The translations under genes were made by a program, and so were the position numbers. Positions 1-11,734 of a stretch of 64,000 nt of DNA are shown here, in pieces (the stretch's first letter is position 1; the number at the start of each line of letters is the position of its first letter). The notes below the pieces were generated by a model. That model did not search any database. It was not told the DNA's origin and was given only the letters and a program-made list of their open reading frames with translations. Origin of the DNA: Aldrovandia affinis (Eukaryota > Chordata > Actinopteri > Notacanthiformes > Halosauridae). The stretch is from the NCBI GenBank assembly GCA_029706075.1, contig JAINUG010000115.1:2745001-2809000 (forward strand), read 5' to 3'.

Positions 1-124
1 AACTAGATAATATGCCGAATTTGGCTAGCTGATATCACACAAGCAAGTATATGTGTGTGGAGTCTGAAGGTTACAGCTGTGGGTTTTTCTCTGAGCGTTC
101 AGTGTTTGGCCATTCCTTCTGCAG

Positions 125-1480
125 GTGGCAGGGGTCAGATAAAACAGAAAAAGAAGACCGTTCCCCAGAAAATAACAATTGCGAAAATCCCCCGGGCCAA
201 GAAGAAATATGTGACCCGGGTGTGTGGCATGGCAACTTTTGGTAAGCCCCCTTCCCCCCCACATCACATAGGCTTCCTGAAGACCTCATCCTTTAATAGT
301 TCATCTTAACTTGTGTAAACCCTTACCCCGTCTATGCAGACATTGACCTTAAAGAAGCACAGAGGTTCTTCGCCCAGAAATTCTCATGTGGTGCCTCGGT
401 GACAGCAGAGGACGAAATCATCATTCAAGGGGATTTTACAGACGATATCATCGATGTCATTCAAGAAAAGTGGCCTGAGGTGAGGGGTTTGATATTTAAG
501 CCTATAGCAGATGCTCTTGATCTGTGTGCTTTTGGAAAATATGTCCCCCAGACAACAAACACCTCAAGACTCCTCGGGTGCATTTGTGGGAAAATAAAGT
601 ATTTAAGAAGAAGGTAAGTATTTGGTATGATGTACCGAGCATATTGGAGTATGTTTGGAATACATGTATCGTACACGCACACACACATGCTTACATATAC
701 AGTGTATCAAAGAAGGGATGATTTCACCATCTAATATACCCTTCATCTGACAATAACATTTGAATGGCTTATTAAATTATTTGAATTATTTCATGAATGA
801 CCATCAATGTAAGTTTTACTGCTTTACAACGTTACAGAAGTTTGTGTTTTCATTTCTTGGGATTGGGATTGGGATTGGGATTATTGGGATACTATTTTGC
901 CATTTTAACTCTAAAAAGGTAAGCAGATTTGCTCCTAAGGTTCTAACTTGTGTTGCTGTTGGGGGACAGAGATGGAATTTTCCACTTTTTACTCCGTCAG
1001 GCACGGCTAGCTTGTTAAACATCGAACCGTTTAGCAAATTCTGTATTACAATGAGCTGATGAGAGGTGTTTCGTGTTTTCTTGCCCTCTCAGGTGCAAAT
1101 CCAAGAGCAGGGAAACAAACTTGCTTGCTACAAACAACCAGACCTAGCTAAGTTAGTTATACAAAGGGGTTTGTTGTCGTTTCTGGCTTATGATATTGTA
1201 TATTTGGGCTTTCAAAAATCATTTGACAAGGTTCCACATGAGAGGCTTATTGTCCAAATTAATCCAGTCGGAATTACAGAAGTTATTTCAGAGTGGGTTC
1301 ATAATTTGCTGCAAGGTTGAATACGCAGTTCATGGGTCTTTAATAGTTATGCGTGCCTGGTTTTGTTGTGTCTGGTGTCCATTGAAGATACCCTGAATGG
1401 TGTGGTTGAAAGCAGTGTGAACTCTCTCCCCGCAGGTGGATGACGACACCATTGATGACCTTGGAGAGGTGAAGAAGTAG
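125..1480 (+). CDS. denr: Density-regulated protein DENR, C-terminal half (last three coding exons)
   Basis: Coding exons are 125-241, 340-479 and 1436-1480; the 5' exons lie left of the window. Every intron shows AG/GT borders: tctgcag before 125, gtaagc after 241, atgcag before 340, gtgagg after 479, cgcag before 1436. The translation has the basic linker [20 protein letters not shown], then the SUI1/eIF1-like fold ([32 protein letters not shown]), and ends [17 protein letters not shown]. I recognise this as nearly identical to vertebrate DENR. In the known family, DENR pairs with MCTS1 on the 40S subunit to recycle post-termination tRNA and promote re-initiation after upstream ORFs. Phases join cleanly with no stops, so the visible part looks functional. 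The 956-bp last intron carries a LINE relic. Confidence 0.96.
1180..1330 (+). mobile_element. Reverse-transcriptase relic of a non-LTR retrotransposon in the last denr intron
   Basis: Frame +1 around 1186-1318 reads [16 protein letters not shown] and then VHNLLQG. This is the LINE reverse-transcriptase block usually seen as F(Q)KAFDKVPH...RL. Only about 45 codons survive, so this is a degraded fragment. CR1/L2-type ancestry is inferred from the motif only. Confidence 0.75.
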
Positions 1481-1740
1481 AGCCCAGAACCCTGCACTTT
1501 CGTTAAGGAGCGCACTGTGACACCAACCACCGCCCGGCCAAACGTGCACACCGCATTAAAAGAAGAGGCATTTTATTTCTCTTTACTGCATAGAAACTGT
1601 GAACTTGGCCTCCTCCTTGGCATTTACTTTTCAGTTCTGTAACTCATAGCTGCTTTTTTCTTGGTTGCCAAAGGTCTGATATGATTGTGAACCCTTCTAA
1701 AGCGCTGCACTAAAGCAATCTTTAGAGTAATAAAGTGGCC
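1481..1740 (+). other. denr: denr 3' UTR with poly(A) signals
   Basis: After the TAG stop there is an ATTAAA at 1555-1560 and a canonical AATAAA at 1729-1734, about 250 bp past the stop. The second is the better candidate for the main cleavage signal. From 1740 to 2460 I see only AT-rich intergenic DNA. Confidence 0.6.
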
Positions 1741-2462
1741 GATTTTGGTCTCCTTTGCTCATCCACAATGGAGTCTTTATAAAACTAGCCCCTTTGACCT
1801 TCAAGGTCCTGTTTTGACTGTACCAAAAGATTGACAATTAACTCATTAATAGAGTACCATGTACTGTTTGTACCGTTTGTTTCTGTCCAAAAACAACTAA
1901 TTGCAATCATATTTCGATTAGCTTCAACTAATTGTTACGATGTATGATCCACCACAAATTTTAATTGTAAAATATTACAAGTCAGTGTGCAATTAATACT
2001 TTACAAAAGGGCTGATCAACAGAAATATTCAATTTCAAGTTTAGAGGTGTGTGACAAGTCACTTTGTCCATTTAATGATTGTTTATTTTGAACCATGTAA
2101 AGAAAAGACTTATGGAGGAAAAACGGTAATGTCTTGTCAAAGCTCATACTCAATTAAAATTGGTTCCCAGCAATGACGGGTACATTGATGTCAAATTAGA
2201 TTGTAAAACTTTTTTAGGTGAAGTAAAGGCCTTTTAGTCTCTGGAAAAAGTTTATTGTTTACAATTATGCTTGGAAAACAGAACACGAGAATTGTAGGCT
2301 ACATAGTACTTGGACTGATTGTGTACGGAGAAAGAAAGGTTATGCTGCCTGTTTGTCTTAAATATTTACATGAGGCTTTAGGCTGTAGGCCAGGAGGAAC
2401 TAGACTGCTTACTCTACATAAATGGTCCTCAAACCTGGTTCTGGATAACCATTTGATCTACT

Positions 2463-2588
2463 AGTTAGTTTTCTTGCCAAAGGCTGCAAACAACTGCTCT
2501 TCTACAGAATCTTTACTTGTTATTGTTAGTTTACTTGCCAAATGCTGCAAACTACTGTTCTTATACAGAATCTTTATTTCTTGTTATT
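2463..2588 (+). repeat. Two-copy tandem duplication, unit about 63 bp
   Basis: Two adjacent diverged copies share the order cttgccaaa, gctgcaaac, actgttct/actgctct, tacagaatcttta and cttgttatt. The first begins near 2463 and the second near 2526. No coding potential is evident. Confidence 0.8.
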
Positions 2589-2883
2589 CCAATTCTTCCC
2601 GAAACCCCGCTATGATAAACTTACCAATACCTATTAGGTTGCTAGCATTTTGTAAATCTATACGACTTATACTTTTTAAACTATAAAGCTTTAAAAAATG
2701 TCCCCATTGACTTAACATTGGACTAGTCACCAAGATGATAATTGTCCAGCCTCCAATTCCCCGGGGCAAAGATGGCCCTGAGCCCCTCACACATTGATAA
2801 CTCCAGACATCCCTGTCCAATTGTTTTCATAATACTTTAACATCAGCAGAGACACTGGCATCCCTGCAGCCTAGTCTGTGAAA

Positions 2884-3098
<215 letters not shown>

Positions 3099-4362
3099 CA
3101 GTGAAGGAAATAATTATTTGATCCCTTGCCGATTTTGTAAGTTTTCCCACTGACAAAGAAATGAACGGTCTATAGTTTATTTTAACAGTGAGAGACAGAA
3201 TATCAACAAAAGAAAATCACATTATATAAAAGATATAAATTGATTTGCATTTGATTGTGTGAAATAAGTATTTGATCCCCAACCAGCAAGAATTCTGTCT
3301 CCCACAGACCGGTTAGATTAGTCCTCTCGCTTTAAGAAAGTACTCCTAATCTCAATTTGTTACCTGTATAAAAGACACCTGTCTCAACTCGTTACCTGTA
3401 TAAAACACCTGTCCACAGAATCAATCAATCAGATTCCAACCTCTCCACCATGGGCAAGACCAAAGAGCTGTCTCAGGACGTCAGGGACAAGATTGTAGAC
3501 CTGCACAAGGCTGGAATGGGCTACAAGACCACCGGCAAGCAGCTTGGTGAGAAGGAGACAACTGTTGGTGCGATTATTCAAAAATAGAAAAAACACAAAA
3601 TGACCATCAATTGCCCTTGGTCTGGGGCTCCACGCAAGATCTTGCCTTGTGGGGTATCGATGATCATGAGAAAGGTGAGGTATCAGCCCAGAACTACACG
3701 GGAGGAGCTTGTTAATGATCTCAAGGCAGCTGGAACCACAGTCACAAAGCAAACCATTGGTAACACACTACGCCGTAATGGATTAAAATCCTGCAGCGCC
3801 CGCAAGGTCCCCTTGCTCAAGAAGGCACATGTACAGGCCCGTCTGAAGTTTGCCAATGAACACCTGAATGATTCAGAGAAGGTGATGTGGTCAGATGAGA
3901 CCAAAATCGAGCTCTTTGGCATCAACTCGACTCGCCGTGTTTGGAGGAAGAGAAATGCTGACTATGACCCCAAGAACACCATCCCCACCGTCAAGCATGG
4001 AGGTGGAAACATTATGCTTTGGGGGTGTTTCTCTGCTAAGGGGACAGGACAACTTCACCACATCAAGGGGAGGATGGACGGGGCCATGTACCGTGAAATC
4101 TTGGGCGACAACCTCCTTCTCTCAGCCAGGACACTGAAAATGGGTCATGGATGGGTCTTCCAGCACGACAATGACCCAAAACATACAGCCAAGACAGCAA
4201 AGGAGTGGCTCAAGAAGAAGCACATTAAGGTCATGGAGTGGCCTAGCCAGTCTCCGGACCTTAATCCCATAGAAAATCTGTGGAGGGAGCTGAAGCTTCG
4301 AGTTGCCAAGCGACAGCCTCGAAACCTTAAGGATTTGGAGATGATCTGCAAAGAGGAGTTAC
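3099..4362 (+). mobile_element. Tc1/mariner element, 3'-truncated
   Basis: The left terminal repeat starts cagtgaaggaaataatta immediately after a TA dinucleotide and contains an internal partner block near 3262 (gaaataagtatttgatcccc), the IR/DR layout of fish Tc1 transposons. The transposase frame follows from 3450. Homology stops near 4362, inside the last part of the transposase, and no right terminal repeat is present. The copy is therefore immobile. Confidence 0.92.
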
Positions 4363-4424
4363 ATGACAGATCATTTTTGTCTTATGTAGCATGCCAAAAT
4401 AAAAGTAAGTGTATGTGTACCTAA
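3450..4424 (+). pseudogene. Tc1 transposase pseudogene
   Basis: The frame begins ATG at 3450 with [16 protein letters not shown], the paired-like helix-turn-helix start of fish Tc1 transposases. It has an in-frame TAG at 3585-3587, where family members have a Trp codon. It stays open from 3588 to 4424 and shows the DDE catalytic landmarks [15 protein letters not shown] and [11 protein letters not shown]. The segment before WSDETK is a few residues shorter than in relatives. The C-terminus diverges after the ICKEE motif into about 20 unrelated residues, so the end of the family protein is missing. Host flanking genes are unaffected. Confidence 0.93.
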
Positions 4425-6349
4425 CAAGTTCCAAACAGCAGAAATGAGGGCTAAAGCAGAGTCTACATTCAGCAAGGGCAAATAAGAAAAATTAATAGTT
4501 GTTATATATAACAATATGCTGTATTGGCTGGGCCCCTGTATGGGTTGTGTGTATAATGAATATGGCAAGGTTCATAATCAAGGTTCCCCAGACTGTCCAA
4601 AAACATTCTGGCTAGGCTAATAGTTGTCTTAGTCTATAAATAGTATTCTGTGTTTACCCAATGATGAATGGCGGTTCCATCTTGGCCTTGCCAAATTTCG
4701 ATTTGGCCGACTGAAGATAATGAATGCCATCAAAACAGTGGCAAGTCAGTGTTGCATTTGTAAGTCAGTGTCCATCCACTTGTAAAGATGTTTTGTACTA
4801 TAAAAATGGTTTATACTTTTAAGTGCTTGTAACATTCATTCCATACAAAAATCTTGCACTCCTGAACTACAGTTTGATAAATATGTATGACGTTCCAAAC
4901 TCAAATAAGTCTCAATACAAGTAGAAAACCTCTTGTACAAAATTTGATTTATAAATCTCATTGTTCAAAACCTTAGCCTCCTGGTGTTCATAACGCTGAG
5001 TCTGATTACAAACAGATGCACCTGATTTAATCTCTTTTACCTACAGACTATGGTAAAGGTGCCATATGATGAAACTGCATGTGCAATGGCATCCATACTG
5101 TACAGGTGATAAAAGGGGGAGCCTCGCCCAGTTTGAGTGCCTCAACTCAGTAGGGTACTAAAGTGGGTACCCAGCTGTGGATTCATGATTCAGTTGGATT
5201 CAGAACATGGATTCAATTTGGAGTTAATTTTCACAGTCCCAGTCTGTCTGTTAAGTATATTAGGGGAGATTACATTTGAAGTGCCTTGATTACCGTAATG
5301 GATGCTTATCTTTTTTGTACCCTCCTAATCAATGTTTCACAGTAGGATGCTGGAGTTGATTATTTATCTGACCCTGTAAATTATACTTCTTCAATGATCT
5401 GAGTTTTACCTCCTTTTTTTCAAAACCTTTTTATGCCTTTACACAATAAACACAGAATTATACACCATGTATATTAGCATATTCCTAGTGGTCAAAACAG
5501 ACTTAAGGCTACTGTTCACATTGATCACATTGATTGTATGCAAAATATATGATTTTTTTCAAATGTTACACCCTATATATCAGGTTTTGAAAATTTAAAT
5601 AATACAAGTGAGCCAAAACCTGATGTACAAAGAAGCGTATTGTTCAGATTCATATCAATGCATTTATTTGAATGAACTAAAGCTTCCATTACAGGGGACA
5701 TCATTATACAGACTGATACATTTCTTGGCATTCTGATCCCCTCAAACACAGATAGCATAAGTAACCTGTGGTGTCCCCCTCTCTTACAGATGGATCCAGC
5801 AGAACAGAAAAAATAGCTTCACCATGTATTTCTTTATTAGCTTTTTTTGCATTTGTATTGGCTTTGTACAAATATTTTTCTATTCACTCACTCACTATCT
5901 ACCACAAGAACTTGCCTACAATCAGTCCGATTATATGTATTTCTAATCAATTTTACTGTGAATTTTTAAAATATATTTAATTATGAAATATTATTTTGGG
6001 TTTTTTTTTCACCATGAAGTGATGTGGATGCCAAATCTAATGGGCCACATTCCCCTATGGCTAGGCAGAGGGCTGGTGTTCCATGCGTGTGTTACAAAGT
6101 GAAATCTGTATCCGTCCGGACTGGTGGGATCACCCATGAGATTAATATTCCTCACTTGGGCACCAGCATCCATATATGTGAAAATACATATCAGGCCCCG
6201 AACATCATTTGCATATGCATGCAATAGATGTCCATGCCCTCTTTAAGTATCACCTGGTACAAGAGTGCATTTCATCTCGCCGTGTGGGCGCCTTACAGCT
6301 GCAGAGGAGAGTAGAAGAGTAAAGGTGTGGGAACCTGTATATCCTTGTG
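4425..6349. other. Intergenic DNA upstream of the HCAR-like gene
   Basis: About 1.9 kb of AT-rich sequence with short ORFs only. None has recognisable domains or splice context. The receptor 5' UTR and promoter must lie in the right-hand part, but I cannot place a TATA box or start site with confidence. Confidence 0.5.
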
Positions 6350-7315
6350 ATGGCTAATTCCACCGCCCCTGCCTGCTGTGCATTTGATTCACCCCTTTTG
6401 GACCAAGTACTGCCCCCCATCCTGGTTCTTGAGTTCATGTTTGGCCTGATGGGAAACTTTGTGGCACTGTGGATGTTTATATTCCACATGGACAACTGGA
6501 AACCCAACTCTGTTTACCTCATGCACCTGGCAGTTGCGGACTCAGTGGTGCTCTTCTGTCTGCCATTCAGGGCTGACTATTACCGGCGTGGTAAGAATTG
6601 GATCTACGGAGATGTCTTCTGCCGCATCCTGCTCTTTCTACTGGCAGCCAACCGTGCGGCAGGCATCTTCTTCCTGACGGCTGTGGCGGTGGACCGCTAC
6701 CTAAAGATCGTCCACCCCCTCAACAAGCTCAACCGCATGGGGCTGAGGTATGCACTGTGGGTGTCCTGCGGCCTGTGGGGCCTCATTGTCACCATGACCG
6801 CCTACCTGCTTTCGGAGAAGCACTTCTTCTTCAGAAACAACCGCACCCAGTGTGAGAGCTTCAACATCTGCATGGGCTTCAACCCCCTTTCCACCTGGCA
6901 TAACACTTTCTACGTACTCCAGTTCTTCTTGCCCACAGCCATCATCACCTTCTGTACGGTCTGCATCATCTGGCAGCTGAAGAGGAAGACTGTGGACACC
7001 CAGGGCAAGATCAAGAGGGCCGTCCAGCTTGTGCTGGCAGTGGCCCTGGTCTTCATCATCTGCTTCTTCCCCAGTACCATTTCCCGCTTCAGCGTCTGGG
7101 TCCTGAAGTACTGGTATGATGAGTGCTCCTACTTTCGGGAGGCCAATCTGGCCTTTTACACCTCTGTCTGTTTCACCTACTTCAACAGCGTGCTCAATCC
7201 CATGGTCTACTACTTCTCCAGCCCTGCCTTCAGCAGAACTTTCCAGAGGCTCTTCAACCGACTCCTTGGCCGAAAGGAATCTGAAGAGGAATCGACACCC
7301 CAACAACAAAAATAA
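6350..7315 (+). CDS. hcar1: Hydroxycarboxylic acid receptor (HCAR1/HCAR2-like), single-exon GPCR
   Basis: The start is the ATG at 6350; an in-frame GTG just before it is not a vertebrate start. The 321-aa product has seven hydrophobic segments, N-glycosylation site N3, DRY at 115-117 and NPMVY at 283-287. Resemblance to the HCAR family includes the N-terminal Cys pair (9-10), PFRADYY in TM2 (HCAR1 has a similar block) and ANRA in TM3. Residues aligning with the HCAR2 carboxylate pocket are present: R102 (R111), S170/F171 (S179/F180), R246 (R251) and Y277 (Y284). Family members are Gi-coupled plasma-membrane sensors of lactate, 3-hydroxybutyrate or niacin. The ligand here is inferred only; GPR31/OXER1 are more distant alternatives. 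Linkage to denr matches the human 12q24 neighbourhood. Confidence 0.88.
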   Translation: MANSTAPACCAFDSPLLDQVLPPILVLEFMFGLMGNFVALWMFIFHMDNWKPNSVYLMHLAVADSVVLFCLPFRADYYRRGKNWIYGDVFCRILLFLLAANRAAGIFFLTAVAVDRYLKIVHPLNKLNRMGLRYALWVSCGLWGLIVTMTAYLLSEKHFFFRNNRTQCESFNICMGFNPLSTWHNTFYVLQFFLPTAIITFCTVCIIWQLKRKTVDTQGKIKRAVQLVLAVALVFIICFFPSTISRFSVWVLKYWYDECSYFREANLAFYTSVCFTYFNSVLNPMVYYFSSPAFSRTFQRLFNRLLGRKESEEESTPQQQK

Positions 7316-9250
7316 CAACAAGTGTTGTGGCAATGATATCCACTGTAACTAATGTCAGGTAATGCAATGTCACATGGACTCCACATTTAAGCAGAATAGG
7401 GAGGTGGGGTCTCAGCATAATTGTGAACCTTATATTCAAATAGATGACTTGTCTTTATCAGACCTATGTACATTCTGGTAGGGACATATAACCATTTCAT
7501 ATTACAACCCAGGGCTAGTGAACTGAAAAAATGTGGTGTGCTGCTTTTTTATTTGCTTATGGTGACAGAGGGGAAAGAAAAGCTTCTTTGTGACTGTGAC
7601 TTTATGACTCATAGTGTATGCAAATTGGCAGTAATAATATGAGGTAATTGCGGGTACTCCCAAAGAACATGCAAATAGTCCTTCTGTGTGATGGCAAACA
7701 GACCTGCAAATGACAACAACAGGATTGTAGATTTTCCCGCATTTTATTTTACACTACGTCCTTCTCAGGATTACACTAAACATATCAACATAGAGAATAA
7801 AAACAACCAGCTGTGGTTATTATCAATGCTTTTATAAATGCTTACTATACTAATGCTTACTTTATTAAGCAATCAAAGAAAAGGGGATGCAATGAATTGA
7901 AACACCCAAGGTAGAACTCTGGGGGATCTCAACCTTGGGGATTCTCCTGTTCTTGTTTATCAGATAGTCTTTCAGGTCCTTCATTTGGCTGGGTTCATTG
8001 CTTTAGGCATTTCCTTTTGCATTGCGTTTGTGGGGTTTCCAAAGAGGGGAAAAACTTGGTCCTTCTTGAAATTTGATGCTCAATGGCAGTTTTGTGTGTT
8101 ACAGAAATGCCATGAGATACTAAATGTATGTCAATGTATGTCACTGTCGACAACAGTGAAAAAGAATCAAAGCAGATTTTACATGTAAGGAAATGTGTAT
8201 AGTATATGCCAGTAGGCCAGTACACCAGCTGAAGACAGTGAGAGATTAAAACATCTTGAGTCTCAGGATGTTCCCATTGCGAAAAGGCTATTGATTTGTA
8301 AGATGTGGTTAATTTCTAGAGATTATTGTACAAAACCATAATCCCCCTTTGAATGAAGCCCAATTCACCTGTCTTCACTCGTTAAGGAATGATGGCCAGC
8401 TTACAAGATAGAAGAAATAAATCATAAAATAACTTGTGAGGGAGTTGACATCGGTCTGACAGGTTGAAATGATATATGTAGCCTAAATAAAGATACACCC
8501 ACTTTGGGAGTTAAATGTTACCTGTCGGACATTAAAGTTGGACGTGGCAACCCCAATTTTGTCGGTGGAGAAAGTATTGGATGACAGTTTTGTCTGTTCC
8601 AGAGCTGGTCAGAGAGGGGAAATCTCATAAAATAGGAAGCATAATGTGGATAACCACTGATACCAGTCCAAAAATTGGTGTTGATAATTGTGCAACTTGT
8701 GCAATAATTCCTGGAAAGGGGCAAACATTAGGTAAAAACTGTGTTTTAGGTAGAGCAAAACAAAATAGAAAACCTTATGCAAATATGTAAAAAAATTAGG
8801 GGAAAAAAGGGCGGTTTATAAAGCCGGTAACATTTCATGATAGACCTGTGATTACCAGGATCTGGATCCAAGATCTCATGTTCCCATTGCCAGCAGAAGC
8901 ATTCCTATAGTTTCTGAACCAATTTTTGGTCCCTGCTCATGAGGTGGTACCAACTGTACCACAAGAACCAGAAGCAGCAAATGTGTGGACCTAGCAATAC
9001 TATACTGTTGATTGGGCAAACACAGTCATCACAATATCGTCACATACCAAGCTGAAACAAACTGCCATTTTTAAAGGCTCCCATGAATAAGGTGTGTCAC
9101 CTGTGCTGAACTTATCACCAGTACTCATAAAATGTGTAAGTAGCTAGCAAAATAAATACTCTAAATTATCTCTGGAACTAAAAGTTATCACTAACGTTAC
9201 AGCAATGTTGATATTGTATGTTGCTTGTTTCATTAGCTGATGAGCAAGCT
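7316..9250. other. Intergenic DNA between the HCAR-like gene and the repeats before amacr
   Basis: Includes the receptor 3' UTR, whose end I cannot fix; an aataaa lies near 7796. The remainder is AT-rich with short unsupported ORFs. No exon or RNA gene is recognised. Confidence 0.4.
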
Positions 9251-9251
9251 A

Positions 9252-9568
9252 CAGGTAACTTCCCAAAATAAAGGAAACACCAACATAAACATGCTATTGG
9301 AGGGATGCAACACCATTCTTCCATGAGAAATTACATAATTTAGTGTTTTGTTGATGGTGGTGGAAATTCAGGCATCATGTCTCAGGCATTGTCATCCTGG
9401 AATAGGCACCTCCCATCAGGATAGAAATGCTTCGCCATAGGATTAAGGTGATCGCTCAAAATGGCTGTGCATTTATTGGGGTTTACCTTGCCCTCTAAGA
9501 GGTGAGTGGACCTAAACTATGCCAGGAAAATGCACCCCACACCATAACAGAGCCACCAGAACCCTTCA
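9252..9568 (-). mobile_element. Tc1-like transposon relic
   Basis: The left end caggtaacttcccaaaataa follows a TA and is a terminal sequence common in fish Tc1-like elements. Downstream fragments (ttggagggatgcaacacc, cccatcaggatagaaatg, ccccacaccataacagagcc) match antisense transposase sequence in such elements. Several internal parts are missing, and there is no open frame or right end. Confidence 0.75.
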
Positions 9569-10251
9569 TTTACTCAAGTGATTCCTTTATTTTGGCAGTT
9601 ACCTGTACATTGTATACACAGGATCACAAAAAGAAAACAACAGAAAATATATATATAAGTAACAAAGATTATATGCAGTTGGCAAAATATAATCATTCTA
9701 AGTTACAGTATATTATACATAACACAGGGGAGCAGGTTTTAATAGCTTTTTTATTACTTGAGTAATTTAAAGTTGACAAATATTGTTCTAAATATTTCTT
9801 TAAAATAATATAAATATATTTTTTATATTTAATATATAAAATATATATTTAAAATAGTTTGTCTTAACAATCTTAACCAAAATTTCTATATCTATAGCTT
9901 GTACAAACTGCGCTTGACCGTGACGTTCGGGGACAGTTATTTACTCTTGGGCAGTGCAGTTTTTCCCCGCTGGAAACCAGAAACTGGAGGGGATATATGA
10001 CATTTCTCAATTCAGAGACTAAAACATTGATAACTAGTTCCTATTATTCAAAGATAGTGACTCGATTTACATACCCGTAAAGAACTGTAAAGCTAGTACA
10101 TCGATTTTACAATCGCTAATCTTACATGTCCTTATGGGAATAATGAATGGTAAATTTGCTTCCGGAACCATCACGTGACAAATCATATATAATCGTGACT
10201 TCACACTGCTACCGCAAGCAAGTGGGGACAATTTTGAGACAGGACCATGGT
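9569..10251. other. AT-rich spacer
   Basis: Contains a strongly AT-biased patch at 9780-9860 (runs of ATATATTT) and nothing else I can identify. Confidence 0.4.
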
Positions 10252-10797
10252 TGTGTTCGAAACCGTTCACTCGTTCACTCATTCCATATTCCCTATGTAG
10301 TGTTCCATGTAGTGAACGATTAAACTGTTTTAGGACACTACACTACACTACACAAATGTAATTTGCGTCAAAGAAATGGGCCGGATATTCAGGTAACGGA
10401 AGCGGACGCGCCCAGTATCACGTAAACAAACCGTTGAAATGTACTCAGGTAGTATCGGGTTTGCATGTTCAGTTTTGAATGTTAAATCCCAAATAAATTG
10501 TTGAAATTCTAATGATGTGTAAGTGTGGTTTTGTCAACTGTGGTGCTGTCTGCTAGCCACTGCTTTAGCCACCAATAGCTACCGTTATGGAAGTCGTGAG
10601 CTAACTAAGACACAACCGCATTGCATTGTGGTATACGGGAGAAATTGTAGGGGACATTCGCTGTTCACTAGAAATCGCTGTGAATTGTGGGTATTTTATA
10701 GTGAACGAAATTGTTGAGAATTCGAACACCACTACAAACTGGCGAACACACTAATATAGTGCACTGTATAGGGAATAGGGAGCGGTTTCGAACACAG
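10252..10797. mobile_element. MITE with terminal inverted repeats upstream of amacr
   Basis: The left end tgtgttcgaaaccgttcact is mirrored at the right end (gagcggtttcgaacaca, ending 10797). Subterminal blocks on both sides carry attccctat and agtgcac/agtgttc motifs in opposite orientation. The interior has no transposase. The length, 546 bp, fits a non-autonomous DNA transposon; the superfamily is not determined. Confidence 0.75.
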
Positions 10798-10845
10798 CCA
10801 ATATAGTGCACTATTTAGGGAATAGGGAACGGTTTCACAGCCCAT
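10798..10845. mobile_element. Second, partial copy of the MITE right terminus
   Basis: The block atatagtgcactatttaggg followed by gaatagggaacggtttca repeats the last 50 bases of the preceding MITE with changes. It is either a nested insertion end or a terminal duplication. Confidence 0.65.
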
Positions 10846-11006
10846 ATTTGTCACCACGCGGGGTTGGATCTCTTCGGTTGCACTCTGAACTGAGGTGATC
10901 AACACAAGCCAGGGAGAGAGACAGTCAGAACGAACATTGTCGGTCAGTGTGTCGGTAACGCTACTGAGGGAAGTCGTCACCTGCAGACAGAAAGAAAGTT
11001 AGAAAA
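10846..11006 (+). promoter_or_regulatory. amacr: Candidate amacr promoter / non-coding first exon
   Basis: This stretch is richer in CpG than its surroundings and ends in a good splice donor (agaaaa|gtaaga at 11006/11007). The coding exon at 12660 is preceded by a splice acceptor (ctcttttag), so a 5' untranslated exon must lie upstream, and this is the most plausible visible candidate. No TATA box is evident. A transcript is needed to confirm it. Confidence 0.35.
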
Positions 11007-11734
11007 GTAAGATTTTAAATACTTTCTCCTTGTATTAGTGGCGCAATTTCGAATACTTCCACCAAAATGTTTATTTTGAATGATCAAAATAACTCGTTTC
11101 AGAGCTAGGTACCTGATATATTTGCTACATTAGCTGCTTGGAAAGGTCAGCCTTGAACTTTAACCGACTTGCTACCTAGGCTATTTACCAAGCGAGCTGA
11201 CAGTCGAGCTGACAGTCAGCAAATAAGTATAGAGAGTCTCACTTTTTCACTACCGTCAGCTCACTACCTGTCTTAAAATGCGATACATTAAGCTAGCTAG
11301 CTAACATTATCTCCCCCAATGATGTACCATTCGCTAGCTATTTGAAAGATAACTTGACCTATCTGGGAGGTAAATGGCGTGCCAAATAACTTTGCTACCT
11401 TTGTAAAATTGCCTGATTTTTTCTCCTCATTCAGATGGGTCTAGATAATACTTTGCGAGGTGCACTCAACCAGGCAGGTTTTAAACTGGTTACTTATTGA
11501 CCTAATAGTGGAAAGTGGCATCTTTAGTTTTATTTTTTGTCTGTAACAATCTCCTGACTTGTGAAGGTCACCAACCCTTTTATTTGTCGTATTTCTTCTG
11601 AGAGTTATTTACCTTTCCCCACGGTCATGGATGACAAATGGATTTTACATGTGTTACCACATTTTTATACCCCAGTGAATCAGGAAGCAATGAGATGCCA
11701 CAATACAGTTCCCTAAGATTAAGAGGAACTTAAA

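Noticed and set aside
862..893. GGGATT repeats resembling telomere sequence
   Set aside because: Only about four units and not TTAGGG; a simple local repeat in a denr intron.
6347..6349. GTG as start of the receptor
   Set aside because: Vertebrate nuclear genes start at ATG; the next codon at 6350 is ATG.
6701..7333. 210-codon minus-strand ORF opposite the receptor gene
   Set aside because: It is the shadow of the GPCR coding strand; low-complexity Asp/Glu/Gly composition and no homology that I recognise.
10523..10717. 64-codon plus ORF inside the MITE
   Set aside because: Short, with no domain; it lies fully within the terminal-repeat element.
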